DNA of 64,000 nucleotides from Mycobacterium sp. BK086 (GCA_004362315.1 SNWL01000003.1:1-64000); one strand, 5' to 3'. Shown: positions 1 through 9,155, counted from the stretch's first letter. Numbers and translations: made by a program. The notes: generated from the letters alone by a model not told the origin.

Positions 1-220
1 ACCACACCCCAACACGGGGGTATCAGAATGTGGCAAAAAACAACAACAAACAAAAACCACCAAACACACTATTGAGTTCTCAAACAACACACCCGACCGC
101 GCAGTAAGCCCGCGACCCGAAGGCCGCGTACATATCGTGCGGACAAGAGGAACAACCCTGTTTCCAGGTTTGATTCCCGGGAGGTCTTCGCGCTCCCCGG
201 CTTGGCCGGGCCGCTCTGAC
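1..220 (-). other. Precursor leader of an rRNA operon (rrnB type); 16S gene lies beyond the left edge
   Basis: Read on the minus strand, positions 87-66 carry the TGTTTGAGAACTCAATAG element of mycobacterial pre-16S leaders (boxA-like antitermination/processing region). A T-rich tract follows at about 60-35, and a small hairpin with ACCCC/GGGGT arms lies at about 6-21. Fast-growing mycobacteria carry a second rRNA operon, rrnB, just downstream of tyrS, which is the arrangement here. No 16S sequence is inside the window. Leader identity comes from recognised motifs and context, not from an alignment. Confidence 0.8.
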
Positions 221-227
221 TCGGAAT

Positions 228-256
228 AAGTTACGTGAGTGCTAACACCGAGTCAA
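228..256 (-). promoter_or_regulatory. rRNA operon promoter (P1-like)
   Basis: On the minus strand TTGACT (256-251) is separated by 17 bases from TAACTT (233-228). This is a strong SigA-type promoter placed about 40 bases after the tyrS stop codon and reading into the rRNA leader. The predicted start of transcription is near 221. The short distance to tyrS means tyrS read-through could also contribute. Confidence 0.75.
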
Positions 257-296
257 ATCGCCTGCTAGACCGGCGTTTCGCGCAGGCTCCAGGAGC

Positions 297-1568
297 TCAA
301 ACCCGCTGCACGCCAGCGATATTCCGCTTCCCGCGACGCAGCACCAACCAGCGGCCGTGCAAGAAGTGGGACGGTTGTGCCACCCAGTCCTCGCTCTCGA
401 TCTTCTCGTTGTTGACGTAGGCGCCACCCTCGGCGACCGTCCGCTTGGCGGCGCCTTTACTCGCCGACAGACCGGTGGCCACTAAGAGGTCGACGATGCC
501 GTCCGGGCTGCCCGCAGGCAGATCAGCCACCGAGGTCTCCCGTAACGCCCCGGCCAGGGTCGGTTCGTCGAGCCGGGACAGCTCACCGCGACCGAACAAC
601 GCCTGCGACGCATGCTCGACCGCATCCGTGGCGGCCTGCCCGTGGACCAACGTGGTCAGGTCCTGCGCCAACCGGCGCTGAGCAGCGCGTTCGTGCGGTC
701 GGGTCGCCGTGGCTTCCTCGAGCTCGGCCAGTTCGTCAGCCGTCAGGAAGGTGAACCAGCGCAGGTACTTGACGACGTCGGCGTCGGCCGTGTTCACGAA
801 GTACTGGTACCAGGCATACGGGCTGGTCATCTCGGGATCCAGCCAGAGGCTTCCGCCGCCGGTGGATTTACCGAACTTCGTCCCGTCGGCCGCGGTGACC
901 AGCGGCACCGTCAACGCGTGGACAGAATCCCCCATCGTCTGACGGACCAGTCGCACCCCGGCGATGATGTTTCCCCACTGATCAGAGCCGCCGATCTGCA
1001 GTGCGCAGCCGTAACGCCTATGCAGTTCCACGTAGTCGTTGGCCTGCAGCAGCATGTAACTGAACTCGGTGTAGGAGATGCCGTCTCCGTCGAGCCGGCG
1101 CCGGATGGTGTCGCGGTCGAGCATCACGTTCACCGAGAAGTGCTTGCCGACATCGCGCAGGAAGTCGATCGCGCTTAGCTGTGATGTCCAGCTGAGGTTG
1201 TTCTCGACGATCGCGCCGCTGGCGGAATCGTCGAAGTCGACGAACCGCTCCAACTGCCCGCGGATCCGCTCGGCCCACTGCGCCACGGTGTCGGTGGTGT
1301 TCATCGTCCGCTCGCCGGTGTCACGAGGATCACCGATCATGCCTGTCGCCCCGCCGGCCAACACGATCGGCCGATGCCCGGCACGCTGGAATCGCCGAAG
1401 TGTGAGCAACGGCACCAGGTTTCCCGCGTGCAGGCTGGGCGCGGTCGGGTCGAAACCGCAATAGACGGTCATCGGTGGCTGCGCCGCCGCGGCGGCAAGC
1501 GCATCGATATCGGTGGACTGAGCGATCAGTTCGCGCCAGCCCAACTCGTCGAGGATCGTCGTGCCCAT
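297..1568 (-). CDS. tyrS: Tyrosyl-tRNA synthetase
   Basis: Class I aminoacyl-tRNA synthetase that charges tRNA-Tyr in the cytoplasm. The 423 residues match the usual TyrRS size. Visible motifs are the HIGH-type HAGN at residues 47-50, [12 protein letters not shown] before it, and the KMSKS-type KFGKS near residue 232. The C-terminal S4-like RNA-binding domain includes the stretch [20 protein letters not shown]. It lies 27 bases downstream of mpg in the same direction, so the two may be co-transcribed, and it ends next to the rRNA promoter, the arrangement known for fast-growing mycobacteria. Confidence 0.97.
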   Translation of the reverse strand: MGTTILDELGWRELIAQSTDIDALAAAAAQPPMTVYCGFDPTAPSLHAGNLVPLLTLRRFQRAGHRPIVLAGGATGMIGDPRDTGERTMNTTDTVAQWAERIRGQLERFVDFDDSASGAIVENNLSWTSQLSAIDFLRDVGKHFSVNVMLDRDTIRRRLDGDGISYTEFSYMLLQANDYVELHRRYGCALQIGGSDQWGNIIAGVRLVRQTMGDSVHALTVPLVTAADGTKFGKSTGGGSLWLDPEMTSPYAWYQYFVNTADADVVKYLRWFTFLTADELAELEEATATRPHERAAQRRLAQDLTTLVHGQAATDAVEHASQALFGRGELSRLDEPTLAGALRETSVADLPAGSPDGIVDLLVATGLSASKGAAKRTVAEGGAYVNNEKIESEDWVAQPSHFLHGRWLVLRRGKRNIAGVQRV

Positions 1569-1595
1569 GCGTTGATCTTCCCGTATGGGGTGCGC

Positions 1596-2207
1596 TCAGT
1601 CGCTCGCGCCCGGCAGTGGCGCGCGGGGACTGCGCCGAAAGGCCGACACTTCCGGGCGCCCGGTACGCCACAACCGCCACGGCCGGTCGGCCGCCTGCGA
1701 CACCCCGACCCGCGGGCCGCTGCTCTCCGGGCCGACCTCACCAAGTTGAAGCGTCACCGGCGAATCCGGGTCGAAGACATCGACACCGTTGTCCGCCATC
1801 GCGATACCCAGCGCCGAACACAGATTGCCCGGCCCTCGGGCCAGCGCGGTCGGACGCACCAGCGGACCCCGATGCGCCTGTGCCACCTCGAGCCCCGACT
1901 CGATCGCCGCCGCCCGGATCAGCACCGCCGCGGCCGTCCCGTCCGGCCCACACACGACGTTGGCGCACACATGGATGCCGTGGCTCAGATAGGTGTAGAG
2001 CCGCCCCGGCGGACCGAACATCACCCTGTTCCTGATCCCCGGACCTCGATAGGAATGCGCCGCGGCATCCGGCCACGGGCCGTCCGGTGGGCCGCCGTAG
2101 GCCTCGACTTCGACGATCAATGCACTGACTCCGCGACAGCGGAGCACCCCGCCGAGCAGCGCACGAGCAGCCGATACCGGGTCGGTGTCCAGCAGCTCGG
2201 CGCTCAT
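1596..2207 (-). CDS. mpg: 3-methyladenine DNA glycosylase (AAG/Mpg family)
   Basis: Base-excision-repair glycosylase that removes alkylated purines. The family pattern is clear: [20 protein letters not shown] contains the catalytic Glu region, followed by [26 protein letters not shown], split here as [13 protein letters not shown] and [21 protein letters not shown] and GPRVGVSQA come later. The ATG at 2207 gives 203 residues, the length I recall for M. tuberculosis Mpg; an upstream in-frame ATG at 2231 would add eight residues. It is divergent from the ABC exporter operon, and their promoters share roughly 60 bases. Confidence 0.93.
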   Translation of the reverse strand: MSAELLDTDPVSAARALLGGVLRCRGVSALIVEVEAYGGPPDGPWPDAAAHSYRGPGIRNRVMFGPPGRLYTYLSHGIHVCANVVCGPDGTAAAVLIRAAAIESGLEVAQAHRGPLVRPTALARGPGNLCSALGIAMADNGVDVFDPDSPVTLQLGEVGPESSGPRVGVSQAADRPWRLWRTGRPEVSAFRRSPRAPLPGASD

Positions 2208-2257
2208 CGAAGGAAATTCTGCCCCAAGCATTGACCCGGCCGACCCCGGGGAGGATT

Positions 2258-2291
2258 ATTCATCACGTGATGAGTTCATCGAGTGATGAAT
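2258..2291. promoter_or_regulatory. Paired palindromic operator over the start of the ABC exporter operon
   Basis: A perfect 14-bp palindrome TCATCACGTGATGA (2260-2273) is followed 16 bp later, centre to centre, by the near-palindrome TTCATCGAGTGATGAA (2275-2290). The whole 34-bp block is close to its own reverse complement. It covers the GTG (2267) and ATG (2270) start codons of the ATPase. Two adjacent dyads are typical of TetR operators, and the third gene of the operon is a TetR regulator, so autoregulation is the natural inference. Confidence 0.7.
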
Positions 2292-3031
2292 TATTGATAC
2301 GGCGTGACGACGCCGCCGTTGTGGCCACCAACCTGAAAGTGGTCCGCGGCAAGCGGGTCGCGTTGCACGACTTCTCGGTCACCATCCCGCGCGGCACCAT
2401 CACGGGGTTACTCGGCCCGTCGGGCTGCGGCAAGACCACCCTGATGCGCAGCATCGTGGGCACCCAGATCGTGGCGTCCGGGACGGTCACCGTCCTCGGA
2501 CATCCGGCCGGCTCCCCCGTCCTGCGTCACCGCGTCGGCTACGTCACCCAACAGCCGACCATCTACGACGATCTGCGGGTGATCGACAATGTGCGCTATT
2601 TCGCGGCTCTGTGCGGCGCCCCATCGGAAGCGGCCGACCAGGCGATCGACGACGTCGGACTGCTCGACCACGCCGGGGCGTACTGCGGCAACCTGTCCGG
2701 CGGTCAGCGCACCCGGGTGTCACTGGCCTGCGCCCTGGTCACCCGGCCGGAACTGATGGTGCTCGACGAACCAACGGTCGGCCTGGACCCGGTGCTGCGC
2801 GTCGACCTCTGGCAGCAGTTCGACACGTTGGCCCGCCGCGGCACCACGCTCCTGGTGTCGAGTCACGTGATGGACGAAGCCGATCACTGCAACGACCTAC
2901 TGCTCATGCGCGAGGGCCGGCTGCTGGCCCACACCACCCCGGCCCGACTCAGAGAGGACACCGGATGCATATCACTGGAGGAAGCGTTCCTGTCCGTCAT
3001 CAGGCACAGCACCGAACCAGCGGCAAGCTGA
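2270..3031 (+). CDS. ABC transporter ATP-binding protein (Rv1687c-like)
   Basis: Cytoplasmic ATPase of an export-type ABC transporter, about 253 residues. Walker A is GPSGCGKTT, the signature is LSGGQRTR, Walker B is LMVLDEP, and the H-loop is VSSHVMDEA. The ATG at 2270 is chosen over the TTG at 2231; the adjacent GTG at 2267 is equally possible. A purine-rich GGGGAGGA lies at 2248-2255. The permease start codon lies inside the end of this gene, and a TetR regulator follows, so the three form one operon controlled from the dyad operator. The substrate is unknown; small-molecule or drug export is inferred from the operon type. Confidence 0.9.
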   Translation: MSSSSDELLIRRDDAAVVATNLKVVRGKRVALHDFSVTIPRGTITGLLGPSGCGKTTLMRSIVGTQIVASGTVTVLGHPAGSPVLRHRVGYVTQQPTIYDDLRVIDNVRYFAALCGAPSEAADQAIDDVGLLDHAGAYCGNLSGGQRTRVSLACALVTRPELMVLDEPTVGLDPVLRVDLWQQFDTLARRGTTLLVSSHVMDEADHCNDLLLMREGRLLAHTTPARLREDTGCISLEEAFLSVIRHSTEPAAS

Positions 3032-3783
3032 GCCCGCGCGCCTATCTGGCGACCACAACTCGCATTCTGCGCCAGCTGCGCTCCGATCATCGAAGTGTCG
3101 CAATGATTCTCGTGGTGCCCAGCGCGGTCATCACGCTGATGTACTTCATGTTCGACAACGTGCCGTCGTTCCCGGGCATGGCGTCTCCGTTCCAGACGGC
3201 CTGCCTGATCCTGCTCGGGTTGTTCCCGCTGTTCGTGATGTTCCTGATCACCTCGATCACCATGCAGCGCGAACGATCGTCGGGGACCCTGGAAAGGATC
3301 CTGACCACTCCCCTGCGCCGGCTCGATCTGCTGGCCGCCTACGGCACGGCGTTCTCGGTGGCCGCTGCCGCGCAGGCCGTGCTGGCCTGCGTTGTCGCGT
3401 TCTGGCTGCTGGGTTTCGACACCAAGGGCAGCCCGTTCTGGGTGTTCGTCATCGCGATCATCAACGCGGTGCTGGGTGTCGGACTCGGACTGCTGGCAAG
3501 TGCGTTCGCCCGCACCGAGTTTCAGGCCGTACAGTTCATGCCCGTGTTCATCGTCCCGCAGCTGCTGCTCGCCGGGATCATCGTGCCGCGCGATCAGATG
3601 CCCACCTGGCTGGAATGGATCAGCAACGCGATGCCGGCCAGCTACGCGCTGGAGGCGCTGCGCGAGGTCAACGCCAACACCGGGCTGACGGATATCGCGA
3701 TCCGCGACATCGTCGTCGTCCTCGCGTTCGCGGTGGCTGCGATGGCCTTGGCCGCGGCGACCCTGCGACGGCGCACCCCGTGA
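2965..3783 (+). CDS. ABC-2 type transporter permease (Rv1686c-like)
   Basis: Membrane subunit of the exporter, 272 residues from the ATG at 2965, which has AGAGAGGA six bases upstream and overlaps the ATPase gene by 67 bases. About six hydrophobic segments are visible, for example MILVVPSAVITLMYFMF, ACLILLGLFPLFVMFLI and FVIAIINAVLGVGLGLL. The cytoplasmic motif MQRERSSGTLERILTTPL is the hallmark of ABC-2 (DrrB/NodJ-like) permeases. It ends in a GTGA overlap with the TetR gene. Confidence 0.9.
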   Translation: MHITGGSVPVRHQAQHRTSGKLSPRAYLATTTRILRQLRSDHRSVAMILVVPSAVITLMYFMFDNVPSFPGMASPFQTACLILLGLFPLFVMFLITSITMQRERSSGTLERILTTPLRRLDLLAAYGTAFSVAAAAQAVLACVVAFWLLGFDTKGSPFWVFVIAIINAVLGVGLGLLASAFARTEFQAVQFMPVFIVPQLLLAGIIVPRDQMPTWLEWISNAMPASYALEALREVNANTGLTDIAIRDIVVVLAFAVAAMALAAATLRRRTP

Positions 3784-4397
3784 CCACGGAACCTCAGCAG
3801 GCGAAACGCCCCGGCCGTCCTCGTGGAGCCTCCGATACCCGGGACCGGATCCTGGCCAGTGCACGAGAGTTGTTCGCCCGCAACGGTATCGACAAGACGT
3901 CGATTCGCGCTATCGCTGCCGCGGCAGGCGTGGACTCCGCGCTGGTCCATCACTATTTCGGCACCAAGCAGGCTCTGTTCGCCGCGGCGATCAACATTCC
4001 GATCGACCCGATGACGATCCTGGTGCCGCTACGGGACACTCCGGTCGAGGACCTGGGCTACGTCCTGCCGTCGATCCTGTTGCCGCTGTGGGATTCCGAG
4101 ATGGGCGCCGGGCTGATCGCCACCATCCGCTCGCTGTTGTCCGGTTCCGATGTCACCCTGATCCGGTCGTTCCTCCAGGAAGTGATCACCGCGGAGGTCG
4201 CGCCTCGCGTGGACAACCCGCTGGGAACCGGGCGGCTGCGCGTGCAATTCGTGGCGTCGCAACTCGTCGGACTGGTGATGGCCCGCTACATCATCGGGCT
4301 CGAACCCTTTGCCTCGCTGCCGCCCGAGCAGATCGCCACGACGATCGCGCCGAACCTGCAGCGCTACCTCACCGGAGATCTGCCCACGCTCCCCTAA
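3780..4397 (+). CDS. TetR family transcriptional regulator (Rv1685c-like)
   Basis: 205 residues from the GTG at 3780, coupled to the permease by a 4-base overlap. The N-terminal TetR helix-turn-helix is clear: TRDRILASARELFARNG, then IRAIAAAAGVDSALVHHYFG, then TKQALF. The ligand domain is helical and unassigned. Its position as last gene of the exporter operon, together with the double palindrome over the first gene's start, argues that it represses its own operon and is released by a transported compound. It converges with the acyltransferase gene with a few bases of overlap. Confidence 0.9.
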   Translation: MTTEPQQAKRPGRPRGASDTRDRILASARELFARNGIDKTSIRAIAAAAGVDSALVHHYFGTKQALFAAAINIPIDPMTILVPLRDTPVEDLGYVLPSILLPLWDSEMGAGLIATIRSLLSGSDVTLIRSFLQEVITAEVAPRVDNPLGTGRLRVQFVASQLVGLVMARYIIGLEPFASLPPEQIATTIAPNLQRYLTGDLPTLP

Positions 4398-5206
4398 CCC
4401 ACTATCGGGAATCGCCGCTCGCGGGCCAGACGGTCCAGCGCCCGCTGCATGACCATGCGGACATGAGCGTCGACCTCGTCGACATCCGGGTCGGCGCCGA
4501 ACGCGGCCGGGTCGATCGGCTCGAGAATCCGCATGACGATCTTCGAGGGCAGCGGCAGATTCGGCGGCAACGTGACGCTCAGACCGAATGGCAGCCCGAA
4601 GGTCACCGGCAGGATCTCCATCCGTATCCGCGGCAAGCCCACCAGACGCGCCAAGCGGGTGCCCCTGCGGAGGAAGAACTGGGTTTCCTGGGCGCCGATC
4701 GACACCATCGGGACGATCGGCACTCCGGACTCGATCGCAGTGCGTGCGTAGCCGGTGCGACCGTCGAAGTCGATGACGTTCTGCCGCACCGTCGGCCGGT
4801 AGGCGTCGTAGTCGCCCCCCGGGAACACCAGCACAACAGCGCCCGAACCCAGCGCCGCCGACGCGTTCTCGGGACTGGCGTGGACGACACCCATCCGTGG
4901 CAGCAGCGGCCCCCACGGTACGAGGAAAATTCCGTAGTGCGCCAACGTGTAGACCGGGCGGTCATAGCCGAATTTCGCGTAGAACGCAGGACCGAACACC
5001 GGAACATCCGGAGTCAGCATGCCGCCGGAGTGGTTGCATACCAGCAGGGCGGCGCCCGATGGCGGGAACAACTCCAAGCCGCGTACCTCGGCGCGGAAGT
5101 ACGCCCGAATCAGCGGCCAGACGGCGTTGTTGATCCGGCGGGTGAAGGCAGGATCCCACTTCCCGAGCTCATCGGAACGTTGCTCGGCGACGGCGATGTC
5201 AGCCAT
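4394..5206 (-). CDS. Lysophospholipid/glycerolipid acyltransferase family protein
   Basis: 270 residues. The pattern LLVCNHSGGMLTPD supplies the catalytic NH...D region of the PlsC/DGAT-like acyltransferases, and VVLVFPGGDYDAYRP resembles the second conserved block. It probably moves an acyl chain onto a lyso- or diacyl-glycerolipid at the inner membrane face. It is the last gene of a minus-strand series (Rv1683-like synthetase, secreted protein, Trm112-like protein, acyltransferase) with gaps of 72, 5 and 33 bases, which supports a role in lipid turnover with the first enzyme. The substrate is not evident. Confidence 0.8.
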   Translation of the reverse strand: MADIAVAEQRSDELGKWDPAFTRRINNAVWPLIRAYFRAEVRGLELFPPSGAALLVCNHSGGMLTPDVPVFGPAFYAKFGYDRPVYTLAHYGIFLVPWGPLLPRMGVVHASPENASAALGSGAVVLVFPGGDYDAYRPTVRQNVIDFDGRTGYARTAIESGVPIVPMVSIGAQETQFFLRRGTRLARLVGLPRIRMEILPVTFGLPFGLSVTLPPNLPLPSKIVMRILEPIDPAAFGADPDVDEVDAHVRMVMQRALDRLARERRFPIVG

Positions 5207-5239
5207 GCCGGCGACGCTACGCCGATACGCCTGCCCCCG

Positions 5240-5440
5240 TCAGGAACCCGCGAGCGCCATCAGGCGCTCGTGCTCCTCGGGGCTGACCTCGACCGCTTCG
5301 TCGACCAGCAGCACCGGAATGCCGTCTTCGATGCGGTAGGCCTTGTGCAGGCGGGAGTTGTAGAGAACGTCGTCGACGTAGACCAGCGGACCGCGGTCGG
5401 CCGGGCACACCAAGATCGTCAGCAGCTTGTCGTCGAGCAT
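5240..5440 (-). CDS. Trm112-like small protein (Rv1684-like)
   Basis: 66 residues starting MLDDKLLTILVCPADRGPL. Trm112/UPF0434 proteins are small zinc-ribbon-like activators or partners of methyltransferases. Here only one of the usual Cys residues (VCP) remains, with AYRIEDGIPVLLVDEA as the family's second block. It starts 5 bases after the secreted-protein gene ends, so it is translated from the same transcript. Its partner in this organism is not visible. Confidence 0.8.
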   Translation of the reverse strand: MLDDKLLTILVCPADRGPLVYVDDVLYNSRLHKAYRIEDGIPVLLVDEAVEVSPEEHERLMALAGS

Positions 5441-5445
5441 GAGCG

Positions 5446-5982
5446 TTACGGGCTGGCCGGTTGGCCCATCACCGGTGCGGTGTTGCCGCCGATGGTGGGA
5501 GCGCCGTCACTGGGCATCTGGCCGGCGCCCATCACCGCATTGTTCTGCTGCGCCTGCTGGGCCTGCTGCAGGATCTGCATCTGGGCGAAGATCTTCTGCT
5601 GATACCCGAGGGTGTTCTGCAGCGCCTGGATCATCGGCTTCTGGTTCGGCCGGTACTGCAGGGCGTTCTGGATCTCGGCGATATTGGTCCGCGACGGCTT
5701 GATGCCCTGGGCGCGCAGCTTCATCACCGACTTGATCAGATTCGACATCTGGCCGCCGCCGGCGCCCTGGTCGTACTCCTGATCGATGAACAGCAGCAGC
5801 TGGTCAGCGCTCTGGAACTGCGGGACGCCGTTGGCGTCGGCGCTAGGGGTGGCCGGCGTGGTGGTCGGATCGGCCAACGCCTGCTGCGTACCCATGCCGA
5901 CCAGCAGACCAGCGGTCATGGCGCCGATAGCAGTGGCTCGGACGGCGCGACGCCAGTGACGTGAAGCGGTCTGGGTTGTCAT
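5446..5982 (-). CDS. Secreted protein of unknown function
   Basis: 178 residues with a clear Sec signal peptide: a basic start (RHWRRAVRA), a hydrophobic core (IGAMTAGLLVGMG) and a likely cleavage after QQALA, about residue 37. The mature part has no Cys, an amphipathic helical centre (LLLFIDQEYDQGAGGGQMSN) and a Gln/Ala-rich stretch (ILQQAQQAQQNNA) before a Pro/Gly-rich tail. I do not recognise the family. It sits between the lipase/acyl-CoA synthetase gene and the Trm112-like gene in one apparent operon, so a role in envelope lipid handling is possible but only inferred. Confidence 0.75.
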   Translation of the reverse strand: MTTQTASRHWRRAVRATAIGAMTAGLLVGMGTQQALADPTTTPATPSADANGVPQFQSADQLLLFIDQEYDQGAGGGQMSNLIKSVMKLRAQGIKPSRTNIAEIQNALQYRPNQKPMIQALQNTLGYQQKIFAQMQILQQAQQAQQNNAVMGAGQMPSDGAPTIGGNTAPVMGQPASP

Positions 5983-6054
5983 GCATTCCTCCGGCGCTGT
6001 GGGCGTCTGCGATTATCGGCGAGCCTAACAGCGCTTCGCGACCTGGGCAGAGGC

Positions 6055-9024
6055 TCAGTCGCCGGTACCGCCGAGATGAGCACGTGCCGAAGCCGTGAAG
6101 CGCTTGTACTTCCCCGTATCGGGCTCGAGATGCCAGGCGTTACGAGAAACCTTGGGCACACCCTCGGCTTTCAGTGCCGATACCGTGGGCCGATAGGTGG
6201 CGCTGAGCGGGAAGTCGTCGACCACATGGACGACGTCCGGCGGCGGGCCGACCGGCATCGAGGCAAACGCATCGGTCAGATCTTCTGCGGTGACCGTCAT
6301 ACCGGGCCGCAGCGAGATGGCGGTGACGGCGATCGTCCCCTCGGGTCCGTCGACTCCGTAGGTTGCGGCGAGGTCGACCGCGCTGATGCGCCCAACGGCG
6401 TCGGTGACCGGCTCGGGGAACACCACGCCGCGCGCGGTGCGGATCAGCGTCTGACGGTTGCCCAGCAGCCAGAAGTCGCCGTCTGCGTCCCGACGGAAGA
6501 CGTATTCGGTGGAGATCCAGGTGTCCCCGGCGGCGAAAACGCCCCGCTTGACGGACGCGGTCGGGTCGACCGGCCCCCACGGCCGGGCCAGCAGGACACC
6601 CACCTGGTTGGGTTCGGCGACCGCGACGAACCCGCGATCGTCCTCCATGATCAGATCGTCAGTCGCGTCGTAGGCGGCCAATTCAATCTGGCCGCCGCCG
6701 GGCAGCGGCCTGCCCTCGCTGCCGATCTTGTGGCCGGCGACGTTGGCCAACACGGCCTGGCCGTCGGTGGTCGCGAAGAATTCGACGACATTGGCCGGGG
6801 CGAAGGCGTCGACGGTCCGCTCCCACAATCCGGTGGGCATGCCGGACCCGATGAACAGCCGCACCGGGTGGTTACCGCGCAGCGTGAAGTTCGGGTCGTC
6901 GATCACCTCGCGCAGCATCGTCCAGGTGTAGGACACGACGGTGACGCCGTATTGGCGGATCTCGGCGAGGAAGCGATCTGGGTGCAGCCCGCGCGACAGC
7001 GCGATCCGGGTGCCACCGACCACCGCACCACCGAGGCTGACCAGCAGCCCGGACTGGTGATGCAGCGGCGTGAGGCAATAGACGGTGTCGTTGCGGCCCA
7101 GTGCGGCCGCCGATGCGGTGCCGAACGCCGACAGCGCCCAGCGGTAGTTGGTGATCTGCTTGGGCGCCAACTCCCCGCTGACGGTGTTGAAAGCGACGAA
7201 CGCCAGGTCGCGGGCGAAGCCGGGGTTGGGCCGGTACCACCCGGGAAGCTCGACCGCATCGGGGTCGATCTGTTCCATGTCGATGACGTTGGAGTCGTCG
7301 GGCAGGTGCAGGTCGCGGGTCTCGCCGCCACCGAGCACCAGCACCTGAACCGGCAGCTGGCGCGCCGCCTCGAGGTTGCCGGGATCGGTGATGACCTCGC
7401 CGACCCCACCCAGCCGGACGGCTTCGGCGAGATCGGCGTCGGGCGGCATCAGCACGGCCACCGCCCCCAGCCGGGACAGCGCGGCGATGGCGACCAGCGC
7501 CGACGGACGGGTGTCCATCAGGACCCCGACCCGCACGCCCTGGCGGACGCCCACCGAGATGAGGCCGCGGACGACGTTGTTGATGCGGCGGTTGACCGCC
7601 TCATAGGTGTGCACCCGGCCGTCGAAGAGCAGGAACTCACCGTCGGGGGCGCCGCTGGCCTGCTCGTCGATGATCCGGCCGAGCGAAATGCGGGTGTGGT
7701 CGTTGATCTGGCCGAGCCGGGTCAACCGCGGCAGCGTCCTAGCGGTCTCTACGGCCAGCGTGCGAGCTGACTTATTGGCATAGATGACTGCCTCGGCCGC
7801 GCCGCGCACCGCCGACAGCGCCACCTCGGACGCCTCGGCCAGGCTGTGGACGATGCGGGCCGACAAGGCCACACCAGACTCGTCGGGCTCGGCGGTGCTG
7901 TCCTGCATCGGCGCGATCGCGGCCGGGCGGGAATCCAGGCCGGACTGCCAGCGGACCCAGTCCGCGACCGTCGGCCAGGTCGACGTCGCCGCCTTGGAAC
8001 CCACGACCAGCCCGAAGTGACCGGCGCGGATCATCACCTCGTAGACCTCGGCGCTGGGAGCGGCTCGCTTGATACCGCGGACCGAGGCCGGCTGGCCGAT
8101 GTCGTCGACCTCGCCGACGAATGCCAGCACCGGGCAGGTGATATCGGAGAGCGTGACGAGTTGGCCGTTGATGGCGAACCCGCCGGACATCATCCGGTTG
8201 TGCGCGATGAACTGCTTGAGCAACTCCGAGACGGCCGGCCCCGACCAGGCGATCCAGCCTTCGGAGTCCAGGAAGCGCCGCTGCTGCTCGCGTGGCAGCA
8301 GGGCGTCGCGGTCGTGCAGCTGGAACAGGAAGTCCAGCCGCGCCTTGGCGGTCTTGAGCGGGTCGAGCATCTGAAAACCGGTGCGGGCCAACCACCCCGG
8401 GATGTCGATGCGGTTGAAGACGTGGTCGGCCATGAAGTCGGCGGCGACGGCGCCGAGGTTGGCGGGGATGCCCATCGGCAGGGCGGCGAGGGTGTCCACC
8501 GGTGAACCGAACGCCACGATGCTGGCTATGTCCTTGGTCTGCCGCAGGGCGGCGGTCTGGTAGCAGAACATGCCGCCTTGGGAGTAGCCGGCGAGGTGCA
8601 CGCTCTGGCCGGTGGCGTCCCGGACGGTGTCGATGGCCTCGTTGAGCCCGACGATGTGGTCGGTGAGGTTGCGTTCCATCCCGCCTTCGACTTCGTCGGG
8701 CGAGCCGAAGTCGATGACCCACGGGTCGATGCCCCCGGCGTGCAGGATGCCGACGGCACCGTCCTCGCGGGTGACGTCCCACATGTTCGCCGACATCATC
8801 ATCGGGTGGACCATCAGCACCGGCGGTCCCGCCGGCGGCTGGCCCGGTCGGCTTTCCGGGAAGTAGCGCCGCAGCTTGTACATCGGCTTGTTCTCGACGA
8901 TCTGGAAGGGCGAGGGCACGGCACCGGTTTCCAGGCCGCCCCAGCGCAGTACCTCGAAACCGTTCTGCGCCGTCGCCATCAGGCGTTCCACAGGTCTGGT
9001 GACCGCCGACAAATTCAGATCCAC
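6055..9024 (-). CDS. Bifunctional lipase / long-chain acyl-CoA synthetase-like protein (Rv1683-like)
   Basis: 989 residues in two parts. The first, roughly residues 1-360, is a PHA-synthase/lipase-type alpha/beta hydrolase with the nucleophile elbow AGYSQGGMF and a likely catalytic His in RAGHFGLVVG. The second, about 420-989, is an AMP-binding acyl-CoA synthetase fold with the motifs FFATTDG and AGDTWIS. The layout matches M. tuberculosis Rv1683 (about 999 residues), linked to triacylglycerol turnover. The usual phosphate-binding loop (TSGTTGxPK) is replaced by NTVSGELAPK and the C-terminal PKTxxGK-like Lys motif is not evident, so adenylation may be weakened. A strong ribosome site (AGGGGAGA) precedes the ATG. 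Confidence 0.9.
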   Translation of the reverse strand: MDLNLSAVTRPVERLMATAQNGFEVLRWGGLETGAVPSPFQIVENKPMYKLRRYFPESRPGQPPAGPPVLMVHPMMMSANMWDVTREDGAVGILHAGGIDPWVIDFGSPDEVEGGMERNLTDHIVGLNEAIDTVRDATGQSVHLAGYSQGGMFCYQTAALRQTKDIASIVAFGSPVDTLAALPMGIPANLGAVAADFMADHVFNRIDIPGWLARTGFQMLDPLKTAKARLDFLFQLHDRDALLPREQQRRFLDSEGWIAWSGPAVSELLKQFIAHNRMMSGGFAINGQLVTLSDITCPVLAFVGEVDDIGQPASVRGIKRAAPSAEVYEVMIRAGHFGLVVGSKAATSTWPTVADWVRWQSGLDSRPAAIAPMQDSTAEPDESGVALSARIVHSLAEASEVALSAVRGAAEAVIYANKSARTLAVETARTLPRLTRLGQINDHTRISLGRIIDEQASGAPDGEFLLFDGRVHTYEAVNRRINNVVRGLISVGVRQGVRVGVLMDTRPSALVAIAALSRLGAVAVLMPPDADLAEAVRLGGVGEVITDPGNLEAARQLPVQVLVLGGGETRDLHLPDDSNVIDMEQIDPDAVELPGWYRPNPGFARDLAFVAFNTVSGELAPKQITNYRWALSAFGTASAAALGRNDTVYCLTPLHHQSGLLVSLGGAVVGGTRIALSRGLHPDRFLAEIRQYGVTVVSYTWTMLREVIDDPNFTLRGNHPVRLFIGSGMPTGLWERTVDAFAPANVVEFFATTDGQAVLANVAGHKIGSEGRPLPGGGQIELAAYDATDDLIMEDDRGFVAVAEPNQVGVLLARPWGPVDPTASVKRGVFAAGDTWISTEYVFRRDADGDFWLLGNRQTLIRTARGVVFPEPVTDAVGRISAVDLAATYGVDGPEGTIAVTAISLRPGMTVTAEDLTDAFASMPVGPPPDVVHVVDDFPLSATYRPTVSALKAEGVPKVSRNAWHLEPDTGKYKRFTASARAHLGGTGD

Positions 9025-9141
9025 GGGTGTTCTCCCCTATCAAACGTGCCTGTCCCACGTCGCTGCTGCATGAGGGCCCCGACAGCCAGCACATCATGGC
9101 ATAAGCCCGATCCGCTTCCTGCTGCTTTGGTCCCCCACCGC

Positions 9142-9155
9142 TAACGTCTAACCAG
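9142..9155 (+). promoter_or_regulatory. Candidate -10 box for a leaderless ABC-F transcript
   Basis: TAACGT (9142-9147) fits the mycobacterial TANNNT -10 pattern and lies 7 bases before the GTG start codon at 9155, the spacing expected if transcription starts on the codon itself. No Shine-Dalgarno sequence precedes the GTG. The same TAACGT-N7-start arrangement occurs before the MBL-fold gene at 55897. Confidence 0.5.

Noticed and set aside
1..300. A partial 16S rRNA gene at the left edge
   Set aside because: Only leader motifs are visible; no mature 16S sequence appears.
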